From contig NZ_MNAN01000032.1 in assembly GCF_001854475.1 (NCBI RefSeq), forward strand, positions 124,001 to 188,000: DNA of 64,000 nucleotides. The letters run 5' to 3'. The number at the start of each line of letters is the position of its first letter. Position 1 is the first letter of the stretch. The translations under genes were made by a program, and so were the position numbers. Shown in pieces: positions 18,796-27,807 of the stretch. Below the pieces are notes generated by a model that saw only the letters and a program-made list of their open reading frames with translations, did no database searches and was not told the origin of the DNA. The DNA is from Pseudoalteromonas byunsanensis. Lineage in GTDB: Bacteria; Pseudomonadota; Gammaproteobacteria; Enterobacterales; Alteromonadaceae.

Positions 18796-19506
18796 TTAAT
18801 CAGCAGAGCGTTTTGCTTTTAAACGCGCTAAACGTGCAACTTGATGAGTTGACGTTAAGAATGCAAAGATAGGTGCCAAGTAGCCGCGCTTACGCAACTC
18901 TAGGTACTCTTCATCGCTCAATTCGTTTAGCTTACGCTCATCTACAAGGTAGATACCGTTAATGTCTTTCTTCTCACCTTTGATTTCCACTGTTAATGTT
19001 TGTGGAACCAAAAGCTCTTTCTCAGCTAAGTATTGTGTGAAAGCCTCTGTCACGCGTGAAAATTCAATGAAATTCACTAGCGCTTCTTTGCGACGTGTTA
19101 AGTACTCAGTCTCTTTTCCGTCTTCAAACAGTGCATTACCCTGCTCTTCACCAACCAAAGAACTTGCTTCGTCGATAACGATACCGTATTGATCACCTTC
19201 TGGGTGCTTTACCAAACCAAATGGGTAACGTGTAACCGCAAGTGGTGCAAAACCAGCTGTCCATTGACCATTTTCAACAAATAGGTTTTCGCCAGGCTCT
19301 AGGCCAAGCATTGCAACCGCTTGGAATTGGCCAGTCTCATTATTCTTTACAAATGCCATTGGGAATTCAGTTGCAACACGCGCGAACTCATGTGCAACTA
19401 CTGGGATTAAGTGCTGTGATTTCAAAAATTCAACATTGATGCCATTTTGTACTTTAGTGTTGGCATGTTTCTCGTTGTGTAAAGGCTGCACTTGTTGCTC
19501 CGCCAT
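18796..19506 (-). CDS. SapC family protein
   Basis: A 236-residue SapC-family protein: LIPVVAHEFARVATEFPMAF, WTAGFAPLAVTRYPFGL and YLAEKELLVPQTLTVE are characteristic. The family takes its name from a Campylobacter S-layer locus, but in Alteromonadales and Xanthomonadales it is repeatedly found next to TonB receptors and halogenase-like genes; its molecular role is unknown. No signal peptide or membrane helix is seen. A GGAG ribosome site precedes the ATG. It lies 105 bases after the JmjC-like gene on the same strand and ends at a strong terminator. Confidence 0.88.
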   Translation of the reverse strand: MAEQQVQPLHNEKHANTKVQNGINVEFLKSQHLIPVVAHEFARVATEFPMAFVKNNETGQFQAVAMLGLEPGENLFVENGQWTAGFAPLAVTRYPFGLVKHPEGDQYGIVIDEASSLVGEEQGNALFEDGKETEYLTRRKEALVNFIEFSRVTEAFTQYLAEKELLVPQTLTVEIKGEKKDINGIYLVDERKLNELSDEEYLELRKRGYLAPIFAFLTSTHQVARLARLKAKRSAD

Positions 19507-19611
19507 AATACTACTCCATTCATTTACGTAATTATTACTTTTGTGGCCCTAAGGCTAAAGGTTTTGGGCACAAATTGGAAGCTAAAAAACTAATAAAATA
19601 GAAGCTTCCAT

Positions 19612-20592
19612 CTATATCAGGGATTTAAACCATTCTCGCACTTTTTCTCGATCTTCTTCAGTAATGTTTGCACTCAGATCATGCAAGTCTGTGGGTAAAT
19701 GCGCTAATGATGAGTCCTCTGTTCGGAACACAAAATGATTAAAGAAACTTTGCCATGCTTTGCGTTGTTCAAGCGGAAGGCTGGGCATAAATGACATCAA
19801 ATAGAGCATGCTCTCAAACGGCTTGTCTTGTCTGGTCGACTCTTGCTTCCACCAATAATTTATCAGGATGTTAATATCCGATAAGGATTGCACACTATGC
19901 CACCACAGGTTTGGAATATAAATCCCTTCACCGCTGTCCACATCTACTTCGATAGCATGCTCTAAGGCATTGGCATAGCGAGGAAAACGCTGTAAGTCTG
20001 GAGCACTAACATCAACTAAGCTGATCGGTGTACCACCTGGGGTGCAGTTAATAGGCCCGACATAGAGGTCGCCAATGGTCTCTGGTGGAAACAACGTAAA
20101 CTTTCTGCGCCCTGCTAAAACAATCGCGACATTTTCCGAAAAATCAAAGTGCGCTGCAGTATTACATTGATTACCTATCCACATACGCACATCGGCGTTG
20201 TTTGCTAGTACCGGGTGACATATCTCACTCATAACCTGCTTAGAAAACACGGCTTCAACGGGAATGGCCTGTGCAGCATAATACTGCTTATTCGGTTTTG
20301 AGCTTTGCGCATTGAGCAGAGAAAAGAACTGCGCTAGAGAACTGCTTGCCACCGTAAAATTAAAACCGTTTAGCTGTTCGTTGTAAAAATAACGACCAGC
20401 CGTTTCAGAGCCGCAAGTTAAGTAGTGGATCTGTGATTGCTTGGCGTTGGCAGCGAGTTCCTCACACAGATTATCTAACAAATTCGAGCCCATTTGAGGA
20501 TAAGCATTTTTTATTTTTACTGGCTGAGCCTGCAAAACAAACTCAGTTTTCTTTGCCAAGAACTCTTCAAGTGTAACTTCTTTTAACTTCAT
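19612..20592 (-). CDS. JmjC/cupin-8-like Fe(II) oxygenase
   Basis: A 326-residue protein with a cupin-8 (JmjC-like) fold. The iron triad is visible as H148-x-D150 in TAAHFDFSENVAIVL and H232 in YIPNLWWHSVQSL. GRRKFTLFPPE follows the HxD as in FIH-type hydroxylases. Enzymes of this fold use Fe(II) and 2-oxoglutarate to hydroxylate proteins or small molecules. It is cytoplasmic (no signal peptide). It is divergent from the DUF6445 gene (76-base gap) and upstream of the SapC gene. The substrate is unknown; the locus suggests it works with the receptor and halogenase-like genes. Confidence 0.85.
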   Translation of the reverse strand: MKLKEVTLEEFLAKKTEFVLQAQPVKIKNAYPQMGSNLLDNLCEELAANAKQSQIHYLTCGSETAGRYFYNEQLNGFNFTVASSSLAQFFSLLNAQSSKPNKQYYAAQAIPVEAVFSKQVMSEICHPVLANNADVRMWIGNQCNTAAHFDFSENVAIVLAGRRKFTLFPPETIGDLYVGPINCTPGGTPISLVDVSAPDLQRFPRYANALEHAIEVDVDSGEGIYIPNLWWHSVQSLSDINILINYWWKQESTRQDKPFESMLYLMSFMPSLPLEQRKAWQSFFNHFVFRTEDSSLAHLPTDLHDLSANITEEDREKVREWFKSLI

Positions 20593-20668
20593 TTTTTCAA
20601 CTTAATAGTTTAAATAGCGCACCAAAATCATTAATATTTAGGAAATATATAAATTCTGGTCCCTGAAA

Positions 20669-21370
20669 ATGCAAGTGAATGTAAATCCCAACCTAATGAT
20701 AAAGCACATACCTATTAAAAACTGCGATGCCAGCGTTTATATAATCGATGACTTTCTATTAAACCCAGAGCTTCTTGTTAACTTCGCTAAACAAAAGGCA
20801 TATTTTTTACCACCTGGTAAAGATGGTACGTTATATCCAGGAATAAGAGACCAGCTACCCAAGCCGTATGAAAGAGCGCTAGCTCAATTAATTAATGAAC
20901 ACTTATTTACCAACTATGATATTTTTGTCCACCGTTGCTTATTAAGTTTGGTCACGCTCAATGCCGAGCAATTATCGAATATGCAAAAATTACCTCATAT
21001 TGATTCTTTGGATAAAAATGAATACGCAAGCGTTCACTATTTATGCGATGAAAAATATGGCGGCACGTCTATATATCAATATAAGCCAGAGTCAGTAATC
21101 GAAGTTACAGAAGATAACTGTCATATTATCCATGAAATGATTAATCATGTTCAAAACTCTGAAAAAAACTCTGGTTACCTTAATGGAAAAACAAGTATTT
21201 TTGAGCCGATAATCACGATCGAAGCAAAAATGAACCGCTTAGTATTATATCCAAGTAACTTATTGCATTGCGCTAATATTGATCCACGATACAGTATTAG
21301 CGCCAACCCGAGTGAGGGTCGCCTCACCGTTGCCTCATTTTTTAGATTGGACAACACCAATACTCAATAA
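20669..21370 (+). CDS. DUF6445 protein, probable 2-oxoglutarate/Fe(II) oxygenase
   Basis: A 233-residue cytoplasmic protein that I place in DUF6445 from recalled family features. The order of motifs matches a prolyl-4-hydroxylase-like double-stranded beta-helix: H110-x-D112 in KLPHIDSL, a YASVHYL strand and KYGGTSIYQY turn, H200 in YPSNLLHCAN, and R218 in EGRLTVASFFRL, 18 residues after the distal His, where 2-oxoglutarate would be held. This catalytic reading is my inference. It is the only plus-strand gene in the locus and ends 4 bases before the convergent halogenase-like gene. Confidence 0.7.
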   Translation: MQVNVNPNLMIKHIPIKNCDASVYIIDDFLLNPELLVNFAKQKAYFLPPGKDGTLYPGIRDQLPKPYERALAQLINEHLFTNYDIFVHRCLLSLVTLNAEQLSNMQKLPHIDSLDKNEYASVHYLCDEKYGGTSIYQYKPESVIEVTEDNCHIIHEMINHVQNSEKNSGYLNGKTSIFEPIITIEAKMNRLVLYPSNLLHCANIDPRYSISANPSEGRLTVASFFRLDNTNTQ

Positions 21371-21374
21371 AGCT

Positions 21375-22925
21375 TTATACCTTTGGCAAGCCATATTGAT
21401 AAATTTTGTTAATTAACTCTCGATGAGAGAGTAACTTCTGCTTATACACAGCGGCTGTATCTTTTACCCGCTGAACCTGCTCCGCATAATTATGTCTGGC
21501 CTGTCCACTCATAAACTGCGAACCACCAGTAAAGTTCATGCCATTCAACACATAGAGATAGTTTTCAATATCAAATACTTCAAACTTACTGAAAAAATCA
21601 TCCTTCGAAATAGCGCAGTGTTGCCACAATGCTAACTTATCTTGCAAAGATACCGGTATGCTATTGGGGTTGCGATTTGCCCGCCAAAACTCGCTGTCAT
21701 TCCGATCTGAAATGCAATAATGTAACTTAACGAAATCCACCACACCTCGCCACGCGTACTCCACCCTTTGATTGTAACGGCTCGCCAATAAAGAAAGTTG
21801 CTGGTAAGAATCCGGTAATTTATTACACAATAAATTAGCCGAAAAATCAGATAGTAAAATAGCAGTTGCTTCGAGTGGCTCGACAAACCCCTGTGATAAC
21901 CCTATAGCCACACAGTTTTTATGCCAGAACTTTTCTCGGTAGCCTATTTGCATATCAATTTTTCGAACTGAGCTATCAGTTAGATCCATTTGTGTGTAAC
22001 GGCTTAATTTCTCAAGGGCTGCGTTTTCATCCATAAATTGACTACTGTAAACTAACCCTACACCTCTTCTTTGCGTCAACGCGATATCCCAAATCCAACC
22101 AGCTTGATGTGCTGTTGAAATGGTATATGGTGGAATAGCCTCATCGACTGCTGGTACTTGTATAGTTAAAGCTGTATCGGTAAGAATAATATCTGACTGA
22201 GATTTGAATGGTACTTGTAGCTTTTGTCCTAATATAAAGCTTGAAAAGCCACTACAGTCTACATAGAAGTCATAGCTCTTCTCACCTTGTTGCTCTAATA
22301 ACAGCGATTGAATATGGCCACTACTGTCAAGTTTGAGATCAATCACTTTATCTTGGATATATTGGACATTTAGGTTTCGGATCGCATGCGTCTTAAGCAA
22401 CTGAGCAAATTTATGCGCATCAATATGATAAGCATAATCACATACCCCTTCATACTGAGCGTTTGTCATATCCTTTGGCGCTAAGCCACTTTCAGCAACA
22501 TCGTATTGAATTGAAACGAATTGTGCAAAACTTGCAGAGGTTAGTTCATCATTGCGCTGCTGTTTCCAATATGAGGAAAGGTCATCCCCAAATGGCATAG
22601 GGTAGTCAAAAAGGTGGTGATAAAAGTTTTTACCACGATGTCGATACTTATCATTCCAGTTCACAAATTTTATAGATTGCTTAAATGTCGCATCACACTC
22701 ACGAAACAGCTCTGTCTCACTAATACCTATTTTCTTCAAAGTATTGCGAATAGAAGGCACCGTCCCCTCACCTACTCCAATAATCGGAATATCAGGCGCT
22801 TCTATTAGTGTTACAGACTTTCTGGGATCATCTTTTAGCTTACTTGCAAGTAAGCATGCGCTTATCCATCCGGCAGTGCCACCACCAACAACAACATAAT
22901 TTTCAATATAATGAGATTTATTCAT
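21375..22925 (-). CDS. Flavin-dependent tryptophan-halogenase-like protein 1
   Basis: A 516-residue member of the tryptophan halogenase family. The FAD-binding GGGTAGW motif is at 14-20, the catalytic Lys equivalent (PrnA Lys79) is K82 in ATFKQSIKFVNW, and the catalytic Glu region is FVEPLEATAI (347-356) with E352. The WxWxIP fingerprint reads WIWDIA (277-282), with Pro replaced by Ala. The Ser and Gly after the Glu are Ala, in the halide-site region. Halogenase activity is therefore not guaranteed. It overlaps the preceding gene by 4 bases (ATGA), so the two are translationally coupled. No reductase partner is seen nearby. Confidence 0.88.
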   Translation of the reverse strand: MNKSHYIENYVVVGGGTAGWISACLLASKLKDDPRKSVTLIEAPDIPIIGVGEGTVPSIRNTLKKIGISETELFRECDATFKQSIKFVNWNDKYRHRGKNFYHHLFDYPMPFGDDLSSYWKQQRNDELTSASFAQFVSIQYDVAESGLAPKDMTNAQYEGVCDYAYHIDAHKFAQLLKTHAIRNLNVQYIQDKVIDLKLDSSGHIQSLLLEQQGEKSYDFYVDCSGFSSFILGQKLQVPFKSQSDIILTDTALTIQVPAVDEAIPPYTISTAHQAGWIWDIALTQRRGVGLVYSSQFMDENAALEKLSRYTQMDLTDSSVRKIDMQIGYREKFWHKNCVAIGLSQGFVEPLEATAILLSDFSANLLCNKLPDSYQQLSLLASRYNQRVEYAWRGVVDFVKLHYCISDRNDSEFWRANRNPNSIPVSLQDKLALWQHCAISKDDFFSKFEVFDIENYLYVLNGMNFTGGSQFMSGQARHNYAEQVQRVKDTAAVYKQKLLSHRELINKIYQYGLPKV

Positions 22926-24442
22926 TGTGATAACTTCACCGTAACTTGACCCTTAACATCGTAAGAAAAGTAATCCACATGATTCAATGCAATTGCTACC
23001 GCCTTTTGCTGGCGACTCTTTACGAATTCAAAAACATCAGTGAACTCTCCGTCAAAATAAGGAATTTTGATCTGAGGTATATGGTCCATACCAAACAAGA
23101 TATAGCGATAACTGGTATCCGTAAACATATGTGACGTGCTGTTTGACACATCAAAAAACTCACACACTTTCGACTGCCACAAATCCAATTTCTGCGCTAA
23201 TTGTGGGCATGCATCCAAAGTTTTGCTGATATCACGCCAAAAGTCAGAGTCATCTCTGTCAGATAAAACGTAATGCGTCACAATGAAGTCTTTGAGTTCA
23301 TCGTAGGTTGCATTCATCGTTTGATTAAAACCTGCAATATTGGCTTCACAATATTGAAAATTATTATGTAAAACCAAAAAGCGGGCGGCAAGAAAAATAA
23401 GGTGTAGGCCGGTAGATTCAAGCGGCTCTATGAATCCCCCTGCGAGTCCTATTGCTACGCAGTTCCCAATCCAGTGTCTTTTGCGTCGACCAACTGACAT
23501 ATCAATGTGGTTTAGCGCTACATTATTATCTAATTTTAAATAGTTTCTAAATTCCAGCTCTGCTTGCTCTTTCGAACAGTACTTACTTGAGTATACATAA
23601 CCATTGCCAGTACGGTTTTGTAAGTCAATGCTCCATGCCCAGCCGCAACTCAAAGCATGTGCCACAGTATACGAACGCGGAATGTGCTCTTCACTATGAG
23701 GTATCTGAACCGTCACCGCACTATCACACATTAGCTCATCTTGATAGCTGCGCCAATTGCTAGACTTTTCTTCTAAGGCACTTATCAATAATGCCCGAAA
23801 ACCTGTGCAGTCAATAAATAAATCAGACTCGAATAGACCTTGTGTTGTTGCTATTGATGATATTTGACCGTTATCCGTATTGACACTTTCAACGTGAGCT
23901 TCAATTCTCGTCACTCCAGCCGCCATAGCACGCTGACGTAAGAACTGCCCAAAAAGTCTAGCATCCATATGATAACTATAATGAACAATGCCATGATATG
24001 GCTTAGTCGTGCGCGTTTTGGGGGTCAGATTGTGTTGAATAAGTGTACTTGCAAGAGATACTGATTCATCAAATGGCCTTTGTCGTTCTGATAGCACCCA
24101 AGAAGTAGCTATATCTAGGCGTTTTTCAACACGTTCGAAATCGAATGGATGAACGTACCTGTGCATTTTACCATGCTTCGGCTGTCTCCAATTTTCAAAC
24201 ATAATGCCATTTTTGAAAGTTGCATTACAGTAGTTCATAAATTCAGCTTCATCTATACCAGCTGCCTGTAGAAAATCTTTAATGGCCGGTACTGTCGCCT
24301 CACCTACACCGATGATATCCACATCAGGGCTTTCAATTAGTCTGATATCAACCAGTTTATGGTGTTTATTATAAGCTTGATTTATTAATGTTGCGGTCAT
24401 CCACCCAGCGGTGCCACCACCGACGATCGTAATTGAATGCAC
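22922..24442 (-). CDS. Flavin-dependent tryptophan-halogenase-like protein 2
   Basis: A 506-residue paralogue of the next gene. It has GGGTAGW (8-14), catalytic K77 in ATFKNGIMFENW, and a canonical FIEPLESTGL with E342, so its halide-site region is better preserved than in its neighbour. The WxWxIP motif reads WAWSID (268-273), Pro to Asp. The family uses FADH2, oxygen and halide to chlorinate or brominate aromatic substrates. It starts 68 bases after the TonB receptor stop, with a terminator-like hairpin between, so it may be read partly by read-through. Confidence 0.9.
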   Translation of the reverse strand: MHSITIVGGGTAGWMTATLINQAYNKHHKLVDIRLIESPDVDIIGVGEATVPAIKDFLQAAGIDEAEFMNYCNATFKNGIMFENWRQPKHGKMHRYVHPFDFERVEKRLDIATSWVLSERQRPFDESVSLASTLIQHNLTPKTRTTKPYHGIVHYSYHMDARLFGQFLRQRAMAAGVTRIEAHVESVNTDNGQISSIATTQGLFESDLFIDCTGFRALLISALEEKSSNWRSYQDELMCDSAVTVQIPHSEEHIPRSYTVAHALSCGWAWSIDLQNRTGNGYVYSSKYCSKEQAELEFRNYLKLDNNVALNHIDMSVGRRKRHWIGNCVAIGLAGGFIEPLESTGLHLIFLAARFLVLHNNFQYCEANIAGFNQTMNATYDELKDFIVTHYVLSDRDDSDFWRDISKTLDACPQLAQKLDLWQSKVCEFFDVSNSTSHMFTDTSYRYILFGMDHIPQIKIPYFDGEFTDVFEFVKSRQQKAVAIALNHVDYFSYDVKGQVTVKLSQ

Positions 24443-24474
24443 ATCAGACCCTTTTCAAAGTTACAAAAACAAAA

Positions 24475-24496
24475 AAGCCCAGCGCTAGCTGGGCTT
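24475..24496 (-). terminator. Terminator or attenuator after the TonB receptor gene
   Basis: A perfect 9-bp stem (AAGCCCAGC / GCTGGGCTT) with a GCTA loop lies 15 bases past the receptor stop and is followed on the minus strand by a T-rich run. It separates the receptor from the halogenase-like genes and may lower their expression relative to the receptor. Confidence 0.85.
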
Positions 24497-24510
24497 ATTA
24501 ATGACATTGC

Positions 24511-27234
24511 TTAGAAGCGGAAGTTCACGCCCGCGATAATACGTCTTTCACCTTCAAAAGACCACGCTGGGTAGTTATTCTTCAACTCATCTTTAACAGA
24601 CGCTTCTGTTGGTGCAGCACCATACTGAATACTATCTTCTTCTAATAAGTTCACCACTTCAAGTGTTAAACCGATTGAATCAGTAAGAGTATAAGTTGCT
24701 GATAAATCGAGAGTACCATAGTCATCGTGCATACGGTTACCGTAGAACTTAGCGCCTTCACGGATCATATATTCCGAACGCCAGTTATACGCTGCACGTA
24801 CTGTGAAATCATCGCCTTCATAGTAACCCACAAGGTTAACTGTATGCTTAGAAGAATCAGAGAATTCTGGTACTAAGTCAGCATAGTTTTCTTTTTCTGC
24901 AGCTGCATCAACAAATGTGTAGTTTGCTACGTAACCGAAGCCACTATCAAATGAGTTCTGCCATTGAAGCTCGAAACCTTCGATCTTACCGCCAGTCGCA
25001 TTTTTCTGTGTACTCAAGGTCCAATTGTCATTACCAAAGTTATCAATAATGCCTAACTTTTGATCCTGAACCAACGCTGCCGTAGTGAAGTTAGAAATAT
25101 CTTTGATGAAGTAAGTGAATGATAATAGTGCACTACTGTCATAATACCACTCTAAGCTCAAATCCGCCTGAGTTGCCTTAAATGGACGCAACGCTGGAGA
25201 GCCTTTTGATAATACTTCATTGCCCTCGATATCATCGTTGTAACCGTTTTGTTCTTGACGGGCAAACATATTTGCATAGTTAGGACGAGCGATTACCTGT
25301 GCCGCAGAAGTACGTAAGATTAAATCTTCGCTTAAATCGAAAACTATGTTGATGCTTGGTAGTACATCGTTATAGCTCGCTTTCTCTGTTGATAGAGATG
25401 TTTCGTATGCCTGATAACCCTCTAACGCACCACCAGCTGCATACTGACCTTTTGCAATACCGTCAAAATCAACTGCATAGAAATCAGACTCTGCATCAGT
25501 TTTGATATAACGAAGACCAAAGTTACCGCGAATACCTTCAGCTTCAAACTCAGCCATCACATACGCTGCAAAGTTCTCTTCTTCAATTGTACCGTAACCA
25601 GAGCGAAGTAGTTCCCATTCACCCAAACCGCTCTTTGCGCGTGCTAGTAAAGCATCATAATTTGCTTCTGGGAACAAGAAACCTTGACCAAGTTGTAGTT
25701 GACTGTCTAGGTAAAGATCACCCGGCGTACCAGCAATAACATTTTCAGCCGCTACGCGTGGGTTTGGCCAAAATGTTTTTTCTTCAACGGTATGCTCAGC
25801 AAATGAGAAACCTGTTTTAATTGATGTGATTGCACCAAAGTCTACGAAGAACTTAACGTTACCTTGTACAAAATCTTCTTCATCAGTGTTAGGTTGACTT
25901 CTAATTGACCAACCAGGAAGGTCAAGGTCACCTACGAAATCTTCGTGAGTCCAAGATTTTACTGCGGTATTTACGATGTACTCTTTACCCGATGCATCAT
26001 ATAAACCAGCGAAATCTGACGCTACACCAATACCGTTACGCTGTGCTGCAGTGAAGTTTGTACCACCTTCAGACTTAGTTGTACCGATACGGCCATCAAC
26101 GACAAAGCCATCACCTGAATATTTACCATTGACCTCTAGTGTCTTTGAGTTCATTTCTGCATCACGAACCCAAGTTTGACCCCAGCTACCACCAGCTAGT
26201 TCGTCCAACGTGCTCTTAACACAGATACCAGCTACATTTTTAGCCTGGCACTCTGGCATGTTACCCAATGGACCATCGACTGGGTTCTCAGTTACACCAC
26301 CATTACTGTATTTATCACCAAATGGGATCCAACGAGCTGCATCAGCGCCTTGTGAGAACAAAAATAATGAGCTGTTGATATTGTCAGCTTGAAGATCTAA
26401 TGAGGTGTAGTTTAGACCGAATTCTAACTCTTCTGTTGGCGTATATTGTAGCGCTATATTTGCCGCTGTACGCTCACGGTCTTGCTTGAATACTGACGGC
26501 GCAACAGCACCACCCCAAGATAAAATTGTTTCAGTACCACGGCGCTGATATTCAGTATCTTTACGTGATAAGGCGACCAATGCACCGAAGTTTTCATCTT
26601 CGTTCTTCCAGCTGTATAAACCAGATACTTCAGGGTCCCACGCTTCAGAAACCGAGCCATAATCAAATTTAACGCTGCCGTAGATAGTATTCGCATCTAA
26701 GTCTAATGGTTTGCGTGATTTAACAATAATCACACCACCCACACCACCTTCGGGTAGGTCAGCCTGTGAAGACTTATACACATCAATACCACCAACCATT
26801 TCTGAAGGCATCAATGAATAGTTGAAACTGCGGTCAATCGCTTGTTGATCGTACCAGTTTGTTGATGCAACAGTGTGTCCATTTAAAAGAGTACGAGTAA
26901 GTTGAGCTGATGCACCACGAATTGAAACCTGCTGGCCTTGACCAAACTGACGACCTACTGAAACACCAGAAATACGACCTAGAGCTTCACCTACATCACT
27001 ATCAGGGAACTTACCCACATCTTCTGCTGATACAGCGTCAACGACTGAGTTTGCAAAGCGCTTAGTATTTATTGCAGCTTCAAGTGAGCGGCGTATACCG
27101 CGTACTTCAATAACTTCAACATCTTCTTTAACTTGGTTTTCATCAGCAGCATAAGCCATGCCCGATACGCTTGCACCTAGTACAAGTCCGACATTAACTG
27201 CTAGTAAGCTTTTTTTAAAATTATTAGCTAACAC
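24511..27234 (-). CDS. TonB-dependent outer-membrane receptor
   Basis: A 907-residue receptor. After a signal peptide (MLANNFKKSLLAVNVGLVLG...MAYA) comes EVIEVRGIRRSLEAA, a TonB-box-like segment, and the plug: DAVSAEDVGKFPDSDVGEAL and GQQVSIRGASAQLTRTLLNG. The beta-barrel ends in GVNFRF, a terminal Phe as expected for BamA-inserted barrels. It resembles the large TonB receptors that import sugars or glycans in Alteromonadales and Caulobacterales. Substrate is not deducible from sequence, but LacI-type operators upstream and adjacent glucose-6-phosphate genes suggest a carbohydrate. Confidence 0.94.
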   Translation of the reverse strand: MLANNFKKSLLAVNVGLVLGASVSGMAYAADENQVKEDVEVIEVRGIRRSLEAAINTKRFANSVVDAVSAEDVGKFPDSDVGEALGRISGVSVGRQFGQGQQVSIRGASAQLTRTLLNGHTVASTNWYDQQAIDRSFNYSLMPSEMVGGIDVYKSSQADLPEGGVGGVIIVKSRKPLDLDANTIYGSVKFDYGSVSEAWDPEVSGLYSWKNEDENFGALVALSRKDTEYQRRGTETILSWGGAVAPSVFKQDRERTAANIALQYTPTEELEFGLNYTSLDLQADNINSSLFLFSQGADAARWIPFGDKYSNGGVTENPVDGPLGNMPECQAKNVAGICVKSTLDELAGGSWGQTWVRDAEMNSKTLEVNGKYSGDGFVVDGRIGTTKSEGGTNFTAAQRNGIGVASDFAGLYDASGKEYIVNTAVKSWTHEDFVGDLDLPGWSIRSQPNTDEEDFVQGNVKFFVDFGAITSIKTGFSFAEHTVEEKTFWPNPRVAAENVIAGTPGDLYLDSQLQLGQGFLFPEANYDALLARAKSGLGEWELLRSGYGTIEEENFAAYVMAEFEAEGIRGNFGLRYIKTDAESDFYAVDFDGIAKGQYAAGGALEGYQAYETSLSTEKASYNDVLPSINIVFDLSEDLILRTSAAQVIARPNYANMFARQEQNGYNDDIEGNEVLSKGSPALRPFKATQADLSLEWYYDSSALLSFTYFIKDISNFTTAALVQDQKLGIIDNFGNDNWTLSTQKNATGGKIEGFELQWQNSFDSGFGYVANYTFVDAAAEKENYADLVPEFSDSSKHTVNLVGYYEGDDFTVRAAYNWRSEYMIREGAKFYGNRMHDDYGTLDLSATYTLTDSIGLTLEVVNLLEEDSIQYGAAPTEASVKDELKNNYPAWSFEGERRIIAGVNFRF

Positions 27235-27288
27235 AGGATTCCCCTTGAATCATTTTGTTGGATTTTTTAATCACTTCTGCCCAGTGAT

Positions 27289-27306
27289 GATGACAACGCT
27301 GTCATC
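27289..27306. promoter_or_regulatory. LacI-type operator, proximal site of the TonB receptor
   Basis: GATGACAACGCTGTCATC, a near-perfect palindrome with the central CG usual for LacI-family operators. It lies about 16-33 bases downstream of the start expected from the promoter at 27330-27359, a position suited to road-block repression. Confidence 0.75.
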
Positions 27307-27329
27307 TAATAACAAACCATACACCGTAA

Positions 27330-27359
27330 ATTACAAATCCGCTACATCTTTTTTGTCAA
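27330..27359 (-). promoter_or_regulatory. Proximal promoter of the TonB receptor
   Basis: On the minus strand TTGACA (27359-27354), an 18-base spacer and TGTAAT (27335-27330) match sigma-70 consensus in 11 of 12 positions. Transcription would start near 27322, leaving a leader of about 90 bases before the ATG. Confidence 0.65.
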
Positions 27360-27600
27360 ATTAATCAAAAAATATTCAACAATAAAATTAAGCATTTGAT
27401 TTAAAACAACATTAATTTACCTATATTATGCTTTGTTACAAATTCTAGATAGAATATAACATGGAGATACATATTTTGGGGACAAAAATGTATTTTTTAG
27501 ACATGTAAGTAAGAAATAGCGGCTCTCTTATAGCAATAGAGAATAGTTGTGCTGACGTAACGAAACTTTGGCAGAAGTGTTCAAGGGTAATAATACGCAA

Positions 27601-27618
27601 AATGACAACGCTGTCATT
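27601..27618. promoter_or_regulatory. LacI-type operator, distal site of the TonB receptor
   Basis: AATGACAACGCTGTCATT, the same 14-bp core as the proximal site, 312 bases further upstream. It overlaps the -10 box and start of the promoter at 27616-27644, so binding would occlude polymerase. Looping with the proximal site is also possible. Confidence 0.75.
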
Positions 27619-27644
27619 ATAAATATTCAAGCTCCCAATGTCTA
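27616..27644 (-). promoter_or_regulatory. Distal promoter directed toward the TonB receptor
   Basis: On the minus strand TAGACA (27644-27639), a 17-base spacer and TATAAT (27621-27616), one mismatch from sigma-70 consensus. It overlaps the distal operator. The transcript would begin near 27609 and carry about 375 untranslated bases before the receptor ATG, unless it is a separate small RNA. Confidence 0.6.
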
Positions 27645-27807
27645 GGTCCATCACCAGAAAAACACAGCGCTTACTGGGCTCCGTGCGGGTAATTTAAGAT
27701 TATATAACGCTTACTAGTTAAAAAAGCGAACTGTTAGATGTACTTGGGGGGATAGGTCGATTAGAAGTAACGGGCTGAGCTGGTATTTAGAGATAGTGAA
27801 ATCATGT

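Noticed and set aside
27445..27654. 69-codon minus-strand frame in the TonB receptor upstream region
   Set aside because: It covers the distal operator and its promoter, has no ribosome site, and its composition is not protein-like.
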